From: Halarcobacter sp.
GTDB lineage: Bacteria > Campylobacterota > Campylobacteria > Campylobacterales > Arcobacteraceae
Direction: 5' to 3'
NCBI RefSeq assembly: GCF_963675975.1
Contig: NZ_OY780939.1
Location: 3,100,001-3,164,000, forward strand
Length of the DNA stretch: 64,000 nt
Shown: one piece after another, positions 26,779-36,335 of the stretch
Position numbering within the stretch: the stretch's first letter is position 1
Layout: each line of letters begins with the position of its first letter
Made by a program: the position numbers and the translations under genes
Notes under the pieces: generated by a model
The model's database searches: none
Seen by the model: only the letters and a program-made list of their open reading frames with translations
What the model was told of the DNA's origin: nothing

Positions 26779-27756
26779 TTAACCCTCAGCTAAGATTTTT
26801 ATTTGATTATCTTTTACTTCAATATAAAGCTCTTTTTTCCCTACAAAAGTGTAGTATTTTGTTTTATAATCTTCATCCATAATTACTTTAAACATACTCT
26901 TATTTAAAGCATTTGGATAAGGTACAATATTTATATTTGTAAATAAAATAGTTTTTTTCTCATTTTTTGAAAAAATTCTTTCTTTATACTTTCTAAATTT
27001 TTCTATATCCATTCCATCATGTCTTTTAAATGAGTCAGAATAAAATCTTAGGTACTCATCTAAGTCTGATTTTTTCCAAGCATCTCTCCATTTATATATT
27101 GAAGATAAAATAATACTTATTTCATTTCTAGAAGCTTTTCGTGGAGCTAAATCACTAATTAATAAAATAGATTTATCATAATCAATACTTTTATCAAGCT
27201 CTTCTAATCTTGTATTATCTAAAGCAATACATCCTTTTGTAAAACTTTCCCTCTCTTCATTTAAAGGCATACCATGAATCCAAATTCCTGAACCTTTTTT
27301 ATCTCTTACTTTATCAAAAGTGTTTGGATAAGAAGTAACTAAAGCTAAAGGACCATAAAATTGGTCAAGTTTTGTTAACTTATCTGTTAAATCATATACA
27401 CCTATAGGAGTTTTTAAATCCCCTTCATCTTCTTTATCTCCATCTTTTTCACCAACAATAACATCTTCTTTAAAAAGTACATTATAGCTATTTCTATTAA
27501 CTTCAAATAGAGTAATCTCTTTTCTTCTTTTTTGAGTTAAAATTAAATATTTCCTAGATTCATAATAGCCATAGTCAACTCTTTTATCTGCTAAGTATTT
27601 TTGCCAATACTCTTTTTTCATAAGCTCTTTTTCAAGCTCTTCCTTAACGGCATCAAGGCCCTCGGTTCTGTATACATCAACTAAGTCAGCGGTAAGTGTA
27701 TTTATAATTAATATTAGAAACAGTAATGTTTTTTTCACGAAAAAACCCTTAAACAT
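26779..27756 (-). CDS. L,D-transpeptidase-fold carboxypeptidase (Pgp2/Csd6-like)
   Basis: A 325-residue exported YkuD-fold enzyme with the active site HGMP (His161) and KGCIAL (Cys176). In Campylobacter (Pgp2) and Helicobacter (Csd6) such proteins cut tetrapeptides to tripeptides in peptidoglycan and set helical cell shape. The C-terminal part (about 215-325) is an NTF2-like domain (IYKWRDAWKKSDLDEYLRFY) typical of Csd6. The GTG at 27738, 8 bp after AAGG, may be the true start, giving a cleaner signal peptide (KKTLLFLILIINTLTA). It is divergent from an M23 peptidase gene. Confidence 0.88.
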   Translation of the reverse strand: MFKGFFVKKTLLFLILIINTLTADLVDVYRTEGLDAVKEELEKELMKKEYWQKYLADKRVDYGYYESRKYLILTQKRRKEITLFEVNRNSYNVLFKEDVIVGEKDGDKEDEGDLKTPIGVYDLTDKLTKLDQFYGPLALVTSYPNTFDKVRDKKGSGIWIHGMPLNEERESFTKGCIALDNTRLEELDKSIDYDKSILLISDLAPRKASRNEISIILSSIYKWRDAWKKSDLDEYLRFYSDSFKRHDGMDIEKFRKYKERIFSKNEKKTILFTNINIVPYPNALNKSMFKVIMDEDYKTKYYTFVGKKELYIEVKDNQIKILAEG

Positions 27757-27819
27757 TTATATTTTATTTAGTTGAGCAATTGTATAATAAAGCTACTAAT
27801 TTTTTAATAAAGAAGGTCT

Positions 27820-29013
27820 ATGTTTAAAATAATTTTTGCGTTTTTTTTTATAATTACATCACTGTTTTCTACTGAAGTTAAAGAGGCTAAATGGCCAATG
27901 GGTGAAACATTTTTAACTTTTTTAGATAAATATTCAATTCCTCAAAGTTTATATTTTGATTTAGAAAAAGAGGATAAAGAGTTATGTTCAGAGATAACAG
28001 CTGATAGGTATTTTTACTTGATGGAAAATGATGATGGTACCCTTAATCAGGTGTTAATTCCTATATCTGAAGAGATACAACTTCATGTATACAAAGATAT
28101 AGACAATACATATAAGTTTCAAACTTTACCAATCAGTTATAGAGAATATACAGAAACAATAGCTATACCAATTATGACATCTGTATCAAATGAACTACAA
28201 CAAGCTACAGGAAATGCTGCATTAGCAGCTCATTTAAAATCAATATTTAAAGCCTCAGTTAATTTTAGAAGAATGCAAAAAGGTGATTTTGTTGCTATTG
28301 AGTATACTCAAAAAGAGTTATTAGGTAAACCTTTTGGTCAACCTGAAATAAAATCTGCAATGATAGAGGTTTCAGGGAAAAAGTATTATAGATTTAAAAA
28401 TGATGATAATGACAAATATTACGATCAGACAGGAAAAGCTTTTACAAAAATTTACTTTTTTAAAATACCAGTTTCATATTCAAGAATTTCAAGTAAATTT
28501 ACAAAAAAAAGATGGCATCCAGTTTTAAAAAGATATAGAGCTCACCTAGGTACTGATTTTGCTGCACCAAGGGGTAGAAAGATTTATGCTGCAGGTGAAG
28601 GAAGAGTTGAGTTTGTAGGAAGAAGAGGTGGATATGGAAATACCATCATTATAAGACACCCAAATGGATACAAAACATTATATGCACACCAAAGTAGATT
28701 TAGAAGTGGTATAAAAAGAGGAAGATGGGTAAAAAGAGGTGAATTAATTGGTTATGTTGGAAGCACAGGATTAAGTTCTGGTCCCCACTTACACCTTGGT
28801 GTTTATAGAAATGGTAGAGCTTTAGATCCATTAAGAATTATAAAAAAACCTGAAAAAATTGTATTAAAAGGTAAGGCAAAACGTACATTTGTTGCAAATG
28901 CAAAAATCACTATGGAAAAACTTAACGCAGTTGTTGCTGATGAAAATAGAAAAGAAGCTACAAAACTTGATAGAATGGCTTCCACAAGTACTTTAACTCC
29001 TAAAGAGATTTAA
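27820..29013 (+). CDS. M23 peptidoglycan endopeptidase (Pgp3/Csd3-like)
   Basis: A 397-residue exported LytM/M23 zinc peptidase that cuts DD-crosslinks in peptidoglycan. Signal peptide at 1-18; zinc ligands His242 and Asp246 (HLGTDFAA) and His325 (GPHLHLG), with His290 and His323 nearby. The about 200-residue part before the catalytic domain matches the Csd3/HdpA organisation. With the Csd6-like gene it forms a divergent pair for cell-shape control. The stop (TAA) overlaps the mgtE start codon. Confidence 0.9.
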   Translation: MFKIIFAFFFIITSLFSTEVKEAKWPMGETFLTFLDKYSIPQSLYFDLEKEDKELCSEITADRYFYLMENDDGTLNQVLIPISEEIQLHVYKDIDNTYKFQTLPISYREYTETIAIPIMTSVSNELQQATGNAALAAHLKSIFKASVNFRRMQKGDFVAIEYTQKELLGKPFGQPEIKSAMIEVSGKKYYRFKNDDNDKYYDQTGKAFTKIYFFKIPVSYSRISSKFTKKRWHPVLKRYRAHLGTDFAAPRGRKIYAAGEGRVEFVGRRGGYGNTIIIRHPNGYKTLYAHQSRFRSGIKRGRWVKRGELIGYVGSTGLSSGPHLHLGVYRNGRALDPLRIIKKPEKIVLKGKAKRTFVANAKITMEKLNAVVADENRKEATKLDRMASTSTLTPKEI

Positions 29014-30365
29014 TGCCTATAGAGAATGCTATAAAAAATCCCCATGAGCTTTTAGAAAATCTAAATGAGCTACACCCAAGTGATATAGCATACTCTTTAA
29101 AAAAAATAGAAAATGAATCAGAAGATGATTTCTTTTATGTATTAAAAGAGATACCAGATGAAATTCTAGGGGAAGTTATTCTTGAACTTCCTGACAATCT
29201 AAGGGATGATGTATATGAACATCTAAGCTCACAAAGATTATCAGATGTAGTTGATGAACTTGATTCAGATGATGCTACAGATATCATTCAAGAAATCGAA
29301 GAGTTTAATGAAGAAAAAGCTAATGAGATTATAGAAAGTCTTGAAGAAGAAGATAAACATGAGATTAACTGGCTAAAGAGATATCATGAAGATGAAGCTG
29401 GTTCATATATGCAAACTGAACTTTTTTCTGCAAAATTAAATGAAACTATTCAAGATTCAATTAATAGATTAAGACAAGGAAAAGAGTCAGATGAACTTGA
29501 AAATATCCATCAAGTTTATGTAATAAACGAAGATAAAAAACTTATAGCTTCTATTCTTTTAGAAGATTTAATTATCTTCGATTTTAATAAAACTTACGAA
29601 GAGTTATTAGAAGAACATGATGAGATAAAATTTAAACCTTTTGTTGTTCATGATAAAGATCATATTGATGAAGTTGCAAAACTTGTTGAAAAGTATGACT
29701 TAAACGTTATACCTGTTGTGGGATACCATGAGGTACTAGTAGGTCGAATTACAAGTGATGATATTTTAGACGTAATTGAAGAGAATGCAACAGAACAAAT
29801 GTATCAATTAGCTGGTGTTGATGATGATTTTGAGCATGAAGACAATCTTCTAACTACAGCTAAAAAAAGAGCCTTTTGGCTTTTCTTAAATCTTGCAACT
29901 GCAATTTTGGCTTCACTTGTAATTGGACTTTTTGATAAAACAATTGAAGCTTATGTTGCTTTAGCTATTTTAATGCCAATTGTTGCATCTATGGGTGGAA
30001 ATGCAGGGACACAAACACTTGCGGTTATGGTTAGACAATTGGCCCTTGGTGAAATTGACTTTGATAATAGTAAAGATGCCATAAAAAAAGAAGTTTTCAT
30101 ATCCCTTGCAAATGGTTTTATTTTTGCAATTGTTATTGGTATTATAGCCTGGCTTTGGTTTAGCACAGCCTTATTAGGCTTAGTAATTGCATTATCAATG
30201 ATTATAAACCTGTTTAGTGCAGGTTTTTTTGGAGCTTCAATTCCCTTACTTCTTAAAAAAATGGATGTAGACCCAGCTATAGGAAGTACAGTTCTACTTA
30301 CAACTGTAACAGATATAGTAGGATTCTTTAGCTTCCTAATGCTTGCTAAAGTAATCCTTTTATAA
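29013..30365 (+). CDS. mgtE: Magnesium channel/transporter MgtE
   Basis: A 450-residue protein. The N-terminal domain (about 1-125) is acidic and helical, followed by two CBS domains (about 135-265) that gate by Mg. Five transmembrane helices (about 285-450) form the pore, with MPIVASMGGNAGTQTLAVMVRQLALGE, the Mg-selectivity region. Length matches the family. It is translationally coupled to the M23 gene by a 1-bp overlap. Confidence 0.95.
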   Translation: MPIENAIKNPHELLENLNELHPSDIAYSLKKIENESEDDFFYVLKEIPDEILGEVILELPDNLRDDVYEHLSSQRLSDVVDELDSDDATDIIQEIEEFNEEKANEIIESLEEEDKHEINWLKRYHEDEAGSYMQTELFSAKLNETIQDSINRLRQGKESDELENIHQVYVINEDKKLIASILLEDLIIFDFNKTYEELLEEHDEIKFKPFVVHDKDHIDEVAKLVEKYDLNVIPVVGYHEVLVGRITSDDILDVIEENATEQMYQLAGVDDDFEHEDNLLTTAKKRAFWLFLNLATAILASLVIGLFDKTIEAYVALAILMPIVASMGGNAGTQTLAVMVRQLALGEIDFDNSKDAIKKEVFISLANGFIFAIVIGIIAWLWFSTALLGLVIALSMIINLFSAGFFGASIPLLLKKMDVDPAIGSTVLLTTVTDIVGFFSFLMLAKVILL

Positions 30366-30367
30366 AA

Positions 30368-30859
30368 TTAAAATCTGTTTTTTAATTTATTGAACATCTC
30401 AACTTGAGAAGAGATTAACTCCCTATTTTCATCTCTTGATACAAATACTTTAAAAATATGTTCACCTTTTGAGTCATAAAAAACAACACTTAAAGATAAC
30501 ATTCCCCTGTGTTTTTTTGATACAAAAATGATTTTATCTATATCATCAACTTTTAAATGGCCAGATATAGAGGAATCTTTAGAATCAAAATTATAATAAC
30601 CATGTCCATAAGTTCCCGTTGGCATATTATCTTTTATCTCTATTACAAAAGATGGTGTAATCTTTATCATTAAAATCTTACCCCACTTTGAAATATCCTC
30701 AATTACATCATCAAAATATTTTCCATCAATAGCTTTTGCTAAACTCTCATCAATATTTTGAAGAACAATATATTCATTTACCCCTAACTCTTTTGCTATC
30801 TCAACTGTAGTAAGCTCAGGATTTAAACCTAAAAGCTCATCTATTTTCTCTTTTATCAT
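30368..30859 (-). CDS. hutX: Haem utilisation carrier, HutX/HuvX family
   Basis: A 163-residue cytosolic protein. Diagnostic are PTGTYGHGYYNFDSKDSSISGHLK, IDKIIFVSKKHRGMLSLSVVFYDSKGEHIFKVFVSRDENREL and a winged-helix-like N-terminus (PELTTVEIAKELGVNEYIVLQNI). HutX/HuvX proteins bind haem and pass it to the HutZ/HugZ enzyme. This fits the haem island a few kb away. It lies 21 bp downstream of the ABC exporter gene on the same strand. Confidence 0.85.
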   Translation of the reverse strand: MIKEKIDELLGLNPELTTVEIAKELGVNEYIVLQNIDESLAKAIDGKYFDDVIEDISKWGKILMIKITPSFVIEIKDNMPTGTYGHGYYNFDSKDSSISGHLKVDDIDKIIFVSKKHRGMLSLSVVFYDSKGEHIFKVFVSRDENRELISSQVEMFNKLKNRF

Positions 30860-30880
30860 AATACATCCTTTCTTTTAAAT

Positions 30881-32650
30881 TTAAACCAATTGGTTCTTTA
30901 TAAACTCCAAATAATGCCCCTGCTCTTCTTCAAGCTCTTTTGGAGTCCCCTTTTGTACAATTTCGCCCTCATTTAATACATATATCATATCTGCATTTTT
31001 AACGGTACTTAATCTATGGGCAATAGTAATTACTGTTTTTTCTTTTAAAAAATCTTGTAATTCATTAAAAAGTTTAGCTTCAGTATGAACATCTAAAGCA
31101 GAAGTTGACTCATCAAAAATCACTATTGATGGATTTGCTATAATCATCCTAGCAATAGACAATCTCTGCCTTTGTCCTCCACTTAACCTAATACCATTTT
31201 TACCAACAATAGTATCAAGTTTTTCACTCATACTTAAAACATTGTTTTTCAATTGTGCAATCTCTAAAGCTTTGTAAATAGTCTCATCACTTATAGTTTC
31301 ATCTCCCATTGTGATATTAAATCTTAGGGTGTTATTAAATAGTATTGGCATCTGTAACACTAAAAAAAGTCTCTCTCTTAGACTCTTTTTATTTAATGTG
31401 TCAATACTTATTGAATTGTATGTTATCTCACCACTATTTTTAGTATAAAAACCTGAAATCACTTGTGCAAGTGTTGTTTTACCACTTCCACTAGCTCCAA
31501 TAAGTGCAACCTTTTGCCCAGACTTTATACTTAAAGAGATATTTTTTAATAACTCTTTATTTTTATTATAAGAAAAATATAGTTCTTTTACTTCGATATC
31601 TACACCTTTCTCTTTTTTTTCAAGTTGCTGAAAACCATTTGGCTCTTTTGTAAGTTGTAGTACTTTATTTATTCTCTTTATTGCAGCCATTGAAGTTGTA
31701 TAAGAGTATTGAAATGAGAGTATTTCTTGGACTGGGCTCATTATAAACCAAATATATCCAAACATTGCAAGCATCATACCAATAGACAGATCACTATAGG
31801 CAACCATTACCAAGCCTGAAGCCCTTAATATTTCAAAAATTATTAAAAAAAGTGTAAAAGAGAACTTCTCATAAGCAACACTTTTATAACCAAAATTATT
31901 TGAGCATATTTGAATATTTTTTGCCTTTTTTATAGAACTATTAAAAAAAGAGTCCTCCTTATTGCTTGCTTTTATCTGCCCAAAAAGTTCCAAAGACTCA
32001 GATATATTATCTTGGAACTTTTCTATTGCTTCATTCTCCTCTTTTTTTAATCTCCCCACTCTTCTTGCAATTTTCCTTGATAAAAACATTATTAAAGGTT
32101 GAATTATAATTATTAATAAACCTAAGATGGGATGAATACTTATAATTACAAAAGCAACAGCAATAAGGGTCAAAACAGAGGTTACAAGCTTACTAACCCC
32201 TGTCATAATAAAATTATCTAAAGTGTTAACATCAGTTATCAGATTTGCTGCAACTGCTCCACTTCCAATACTTTCATACTCATTCATAGAGACATCTTTT
32301 AGATGTAATATTAACTCTTCTCTTATTTTAAAGGTTACAAACTTTGAGATACTAGTAAATATTTTAGTGATTAAAATTGAGAAAAGGTAATAAAAAAATC
32401 TTAAGCAAATCACCATCAATGCAACAATAACAATATAGTAAAAGGTATTTCCACTACCAAAAAACCTATCAATAGTTGAGACAAAAAAAGCAGGCTTATC
32501 TAAAAGAACTTCATCAACTAATGCTGGAAGCATCAAAGGTATTGGTACACTAATAAGTATAGTTATCACTGTTATAACTTGTCCCCAAATAAGAGGTTTT
32601 CTCTTTTGTAAGAGCAGTTTCCATATATATTTTAAATCGATTTTTTCCAT
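30881..32650 (-). CDS. ABC exporter, fused membrane and ATPase domains
   Basis: A type IV (MsbA-like) half-transporter of 589 residues from the ATG at 32650 (MEKIDLKYIW). A longer frame from 32716 has 22 additional N-terminal residues without a ribosome-binding site. Six membrane helices lie in the first about 320 residues; the ATPase has Walker A GASGSGKTT, signature LSGGQRQRLSIARMI, Walker B IVIFDESTSALD. Placed next to hutX and divergent from the AraC regulator, so it may export a siderophore or handle haem or iron, but the substrate is unknown. Confidence 0.88.
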   Translation of the reverse strand: MEKIDLKYIWKLLLQKRKPLIWGQVITVITILISVPIPLMLPALVDEVLLDKPAFFVSTIDRFFGSGNTFYYIVIVALMVICLRFFYYLFSILITKIFTSISKFVTFKIREELILHLKDVSMNEYESIGSGAVAANLITDVNTLDNFIMTGVSKLVTSVLTLIAVAFVIISIHPILGLLIIIIQPLIMFLSRKIARRVGRLKKEENEAIEKFQDNISESLELFGQIKASNKEDSFFNSSIKKAKNIQICSNNFGYKSVAYEKFSFTLFLIIFEILRASGLVMVAYSDLSIGMMLAMFGYIWFIMSPVQEILSFQYSYTTSMAAIKRINKVLQLTKEPNGFQQLEKKEKGVDIEVKELYFSYNKNKELLKNISLSIKSGQKVALIGASGSGKTTLAQVISGFYTKNSGEITYNSISIDTLNKKSLRERLFLVLQMPILFNNTLRFNITMGDETISDETIYKALEIAQLKNNVLSMSEKLDTIVGKNGIRLSGGQRQRLSIARMIIANPSIVIFDESTSALDVHTEAKLFNELQDFLKEKTVITIAHRLSTVKNADMIYVLNEGEIVQKGTPKELEEEQGHYLEFIKNQLV

Positions 32651-32849
32651 TGCATCTCTTAAATTTTTAAAAAATTCTAATATAAAAATTTTATATTCAA
32701 AATAAAGAGTTAACAAACAATTTTTAAAAAGTTAAATTTTAAGCTATTTAAAAGCTAATTTCATAGTTAAATATCAAAAAAAGTTATATTTAAAATGAAA
32801 TTTATATATATTAAAAATATATAAAGGTAAATTTCTATAGAATCAATTT

Positions 32850-32864
32850 TAATAATTATTATCA
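32850..32864. promoter_or_regulatory. Fur-like 7-1-7 box before the AraC-type regulator gene
   Basis: TAATAATTATTATCA differs by one base from the TGATAATNATTATCA Fur 7-1-7 pattern. It lies 11 bp before the regulator ATG and in the shared upstream region of the hutX/ABC genes, so Fur could repress both directions when iron is high. The background is A/T-rich, so the match needs an experimental check. Confidence 0.55.
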
Positions 32865-32874
32865 AAGAGTTAAC

Positions 32875-33819
32875 ATGACTAAACTAAAAAGATCGGAAGT
32901 ATTTAATACGGGAAAAATCATAGCAAATAAGGAGGAAAGCAAATCCTTTATAAAACAAGTAGGTACTATAAACAACCAATTTATTGACCTTAAAATTGTA
33001 AATGCAATGGTTGAAGAGGATATTTATTTAAATATTGTTGACAATAAAATAAAACAATCCCATATTCAAAAGCTAAAATCTAAAAGTAAACATCTTCAGA
33101 TAAGGATAATTATTCAAGGAAAGTTAGAAAAACTCAATCACCTTACAAATGAAAAAAGAGTATATGAAAGAAATGAAATTAGCATTGAGTATGAAAAAAA
33201 TGTCGAAGAATCTTTGCTAAACAAGCAAGGAGAGCACCTAAAATACATCTGCATAACTCTACATGATAAGTACCTAAATGAAAATGGATTTTTCTCAGAT
33301 ATATTCAAAAATACCTTTAATAAAAAGATATATGAACCTAATCTAGAAGATAAATTTAGTGAGCTATTTAACAGGGAGTATAAAAGTGGTCTTGATAAAA
33401 TATACTTAAAGAATAAGGCAATGCAAATAATACTTTATGTTCTTGAAGAAGTACAAAAAAGGGATAAACTAAAATTAGTTGGCTTAAATGAAGAGGATAT
33501 AAAAAGAGTTAAAAAGGTTGAGAATATAATACAAAACTCATTTGATGAAAAGATTACAATAGATATATTATCAAAAAGAGTTGCTCTTAATCAGACAAAG
33601 CTAAAAAAAGGTTTCAAAGAGCTTTTTAATAAAACAATTCACGAATATCTAAAAGATATCAGGCTTAAAAAAGCTATTGAATATTTAAAAGAGGATAGCT
33701 ACTCAATAAAAGAGGTTTCTTCAATGGTTGGTTATACAAATCAAGGAAGTTTTTCATATGCATTTTCACAGAAATTCAACTGCTCTCCCAAAGATATTCA
33801 AAAAAATTCCATTTTGTGA
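32875..33819 (+). CDS. AraC-family transcriptional regulator (PchR-like)
   Basis: A 314-residue regulator. The first about 200 residues form a ligand-sensing part without a recognised fold. The last about 100 hold two helix-turn-helix motifs (TIDILSKRVALNQTKLKKGF and YSIKEVSSMVGYTNQGSFSY). Regulators of this PchR/AlcR kind bind siderophore or haem signals and activate iron-uptake genes. Its position at the head of the haem island, the Fur-like box in front and the shared promoter pattern downstream fit that role. Ligand unknown. Confidence 0.88.
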   Translation: MTKLKRSEVFNTGKIIANKEESKSFIKQVGTINNQFIDLKIVNAMVEEDIYLNIVDNKIKQSHIQKLKSKSKHLQIRIIIQGKLEKLNHLTNEKRVYERNEISIEYEKNVEESLLNKQGEHLKYICITLHDKYLNENGFFSDIFKNTFNKKIYEPNLEDKFSELFNREYKSGLDKIYLKNKAMQIILYVLEEVQKRDKLKLVGLNEEDIKRVKKVENIIQNSFDEKITIDILSKRVALNQTKLKKGFKELFNKTIHEYLKDIRLKKAIEYLKEDSYSIKEVSSMVGYTNQGSFSYAFSQKFNCSPKDIQKNSIL

Positions 33820-33878
33820 AAAAAAAATTCTATTTTATATTAATTAATATTGATATTCACTCTTAATTAAATTATAAT
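33806..33878 (+). promoter_or_regulatory. Regulated promoter of the hugZ-hut operon
   Basis: Two ATTCC/ATTCT-type direct repeats at 33806 and 33827 (21 bp apart), then TTGATA (33850-33855), 17 bp, TATAAT (33873-33878), 29 bp before the hugZ ATG. The identical layout precedes the TonB receptor gene. Repeat spacing of two helical turns upstream of the -35 box fits an AraC-family activator. Confidence 0.6.
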
Positions 33879-33907
33879 TTTCAAAATTTGCCACTAAAAG
33901 GATAAAA

Positions 33908-34468
33908 ATGAAAAATGAAAAAGCGATGGTAATAAATAAAGAAAAAGCTCAAAAAGAGCTTGATATATTTTTAAATAATATTAAAAGTGTAATCTTATCA
34001 ACTGTTGATAAAGATGGAGAACCTTTTGCAAGTTATTCACCATTTGTAGAAGATGAAGAGGGGAACTTTTATGTATTTATAAGTACAGCAGTAAAACACT
34101 CACACAATATGTACAATACAGGAAAGGCGCATATACTTTTTATTGAAGATGAGAGTAATACAGCGCATATATATGGAAGAAGAAGACTCTATTTTAATGC
34201 AAAAGCTGAAAAGTTTGAACCTGAAGATGATAGGTTTGAGAAAATCGCAACTCTTTTTGAGAAAAGACTTGGAGACCAAGGAGCTCTTGTAAGAAAGATG
34301 ACAGATTCAAGAATCTACAAACTAACACCATATGATGGAAATATTGTACTTGGATTTGGAGCTGCTTATAAACTAGATAAAACAAATAAAAAAATTGAAA
34401 AACAAAGAACAATGAAAGGTAAAGCCCACTCTCTAACCCATGAAGAAGGCTTAAAAGAACATGCATAA
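33908..34468 (+). CDS. hugZ: HugZ-family haem oxygenase
   Basis: A 186-residue enzyme of the split-barrel (pyridoxamine-oxidase-like) fold that breaks haem to release iron. Features are VILSTVDKDGEPFASYSPFV, HSHNMYNTGKAHILFIEDE, RRRLYFNAKAEKF and the C-terminal GKAHSLTHEE His region typical of HutZ/HugZ. It is the first gene of a haem import operon; its stop overlaps the start of the binding protein gene by 8 bp. Start has AAAAGGA ribosome-binding site. Confidence 0.9.
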   Translation: MKNEKAMVINKEKAQKELDIFLNNIKSVILSTVDKDGEPFASYSPFVEDEEGNFYVFISTAVKHSHNMYNTGKAHILFIEDESNTAHIYGRRRLYFNAKAEKFEPEDDRFEKIATLFEKRLGDQGALVRKMTDSRIYKLTPYDGNIVLGFGAAYKLDKTNKKIEKQRTMKGKAHSLTHEEGLKEHA

Positions 34469-35288
34469 ACTAACTAAACTATCACTAGCTTTACTATTAA
34501 GTATAAGCACCTCTTACGCTTCAAAGATTGTTAGCGTAGGAGGAAGTATAACAGAAACTGTAGTAGCTCTTGGCCATGCAGATGATTTAATTGGTGTTGA
34601 TTTATCAAGTGTTTATCCTAAAGATGCTGTATCTAAACTTCCAAATGTTGGATATTGGCTAAGTCTTCCTCAAGAAGGAATTTTGTCTCTTAAACCTGAA
34701 GTTGCAATTATAAGTAGCCAAGCAAAGCCTAAAAAAATTGTTGTGGAACTTCCAAAATATGGTATAAAAACTTATATTATTGATGATAATCCATCTATAG
34801 AGTCTGCAAAAAATAAAATTAAACAGATTGGTGAGATTTTAAAAGAGAATAAAAAAGCAGATAAAATTATCTCAAGAATAGAGACAAATATCTCTAAAAT
34901 AAAAGAGGAGATAAAAGCTAAAAAAGAACCAAAAGTACTCTTTGTATTCTCTAGGGGAGAGGGTACACTAATGGCAGCAGGTCCTAAAACAAAACCAGGA
35001 GTTATGATAGAACTAGCTGGAGGGAAAAATGTAGTTGAGTTTGAACAGTATAGTAAAATCTCAGCAGAATCAATTTTAAAAATGAACCCTGATGTTATCA
35101 TTAAAACTAATCATGCGGGAGATAGTGGGATAGATGAGAGTATTGTATCTTCTACAAATGCTGGTAAAAACAAACAAATCTACTCTATGGATATGCTATT
35201 AATCTCTGGCTTTACCGTAAGAGTAGATAAAGCACTACAAGACTTATCTTGTATGTTCAATAAAAATCAATTATCATATTGTAAATAA
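34461..35288 (+). CDS. hmuT: Haem ABC transporter, periplasmic binding protein
   Basis: A 275-residue exported protein (signal peptide MHKLTKLSLALLLSISTSYA). The SKIVSVGGSITETVVALGHADDLIGVD segment and VLFVFSRGEGTLMAAGPKTKPGVMIELAGG are characteristic of the HmuT/HutB family that captures haem in the periplasm. It overlaps hugZ and is followed by the permease and ATPase, so it is the binding subunit. Confidence 0.92.
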   Translation: MHKLTKLSLALLLSISTSYASKIVSVGGSITETVVALGHADDLIGVDLSSVYPKDAVSKLPNVGYWLSLPQEGILSLKPEVAIISSQAKPKKIVVELPKYGIKTYIIDDNPSIESAKNKIKQIGEILKENKKADKIISRIETNISKIKEEIKAKKEPKVLFVFSRGEGTLMAAGPKTKPGVMIELAGGKNVVEFEQYSKISAESILKMNPDVIIKTNHAGDSGIDESIVSSTNAGKNKQIYSMDMLLISGFTVRVDKALQDLSCMFNKNQLSYCK

Positions 35289-35296
35289 GTTGTTAG

Positions 35297-36325
35297 ATGA
35301 CTGGACTAAAAAAATCAGCTATAAAAATATGCTTTGTATTACTCTTGATTTCCACAGTTTTAAATATAACTATTGGAGCTTTTAGTATCTCTTTTTCTGA
35401 GATACTAACTACTCTTTTAGAGCCTGAAAACAATAAAATCTATTATCAAGTTCTAATGGATATTAGGGTTCCAAGGGTTGCTTTAGGAGTACTTGTAGGG
35501 GTAGCATTTGGTATCTCTGGGGCTATGATGCAAACACTATTTAAAAACCCCTTAGCAGATCCTTCTATTATAGGTGTATCTGCTGGAGCTTCTGCTGGAG
35601 TTGTTATCTTTATGCTTCTAGGAAGCTTTTTGCCAACACTTCTGTATAGTGGTTTTTTATCATACCTTTCCCTTCCTTTAAGTGCTTTTCTAGGTAGTGT
35701 TATAACTATTTTTGCTATTTATAAACTAGCAACTATTTACAATAAAGTTGCCGTTACAGTTATGCTTTTAGCAGGGATTGCTATAAATGCTATGCTTGGA
35801 GCTTTAGTGGGACTGTTTACTTATGTAAGTACAGAAGAGGAGCTTAAAAGTTTTACTTTTTGGACTATGGGGAGCTTAGCAAATGGAGATATGAAAGTTA
35901 TTTTAACAATGCTTCCAATAGTTGTAGCTACATATATATTTGCTATTAGAAAAAAGGTTGAACTAAACCTAATGCTTTTAGGTGAAGATGAAGCAAAAAA
36001 CTCAGGAGTAAATGCAGAAAAATTAAAAAAACAACTTATACTATTTGTATCTTTAGCAATTGGTACAAGTGTTGCTTTTTGTGGAATTATTGGCTTTGTT
36101 GGACTTGTAGTTCCCCATATTGCAAGGCTAATTGTAGGTTCAAACCATAAATTTTATCTACCACTTAGTGCAATATTGGGAGCCTTTATTCTTTTATGGG
36201 CTGACTCTTTAGCAAGGATTATTATCTCTCCTGCTGAACTTCCAATAGGAATAATAACTTCACTTTTAGGTGCTCCTTTCTTCTTGTGGCTACTAATTAA
36301 AAATAGACAAAGTGCTATAAGCTAA
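35297..36325 (+). CDS. hmuU: Haem ABC transporter, FecCD-type permease
   Basis: A 342-residue inner-membrane protein with about 10 helices of the BtuC/FecCD family. Markers include RVPRVALGVLVGVAFGISGAMMQTLFKNPLADPSIIGVSAGAS and GFVGLVVPHIARLIVGSNH. It forms the channel with the following ATPase. No clear ribosome-binding site is seen before the ATG, 8 bp after hmuT, so coupling to hmuT translation is likely. Confidence 0.93.
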   Translation: MTGLKKSAIKICFVLLLISTVLNITIGAFSISFSEILTTLLEPENNKIYYQVLMDIRVPRVALGVLVGVAFGISGAMMQTLFKNPLADPSIIGVSAGASAGVVIFMLLGSFLPTLLYSGFLSYLSLPLSAFLGSVITIFAIYKLATIYNKVAVTVMLLAGIAINAMLGALVGLFTYVSTEEELKSFTFWTMGSLANGDMKVILTMLPIVVATYIFAIRKKVELNLMLLGEDEAKNSGVNAEKLKKQLILFVSLAIGTSVAFCGIIGFVGLVVPHIARLIVGSNHKFYLPLSAILGAFILLWADSLARIIISPAELPIGIITSLLGAPFFLWLLIKNRQSAIS

Positions 36326-36335
36326 GGGGTAAAGA

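Noticed and set aside
30365-30390. Terminator between mgtE and hutX
   Set aside because: A 9-bp A/T-only inverted repeat lies here but it is inside the hutX 3' end and is weak by composition.
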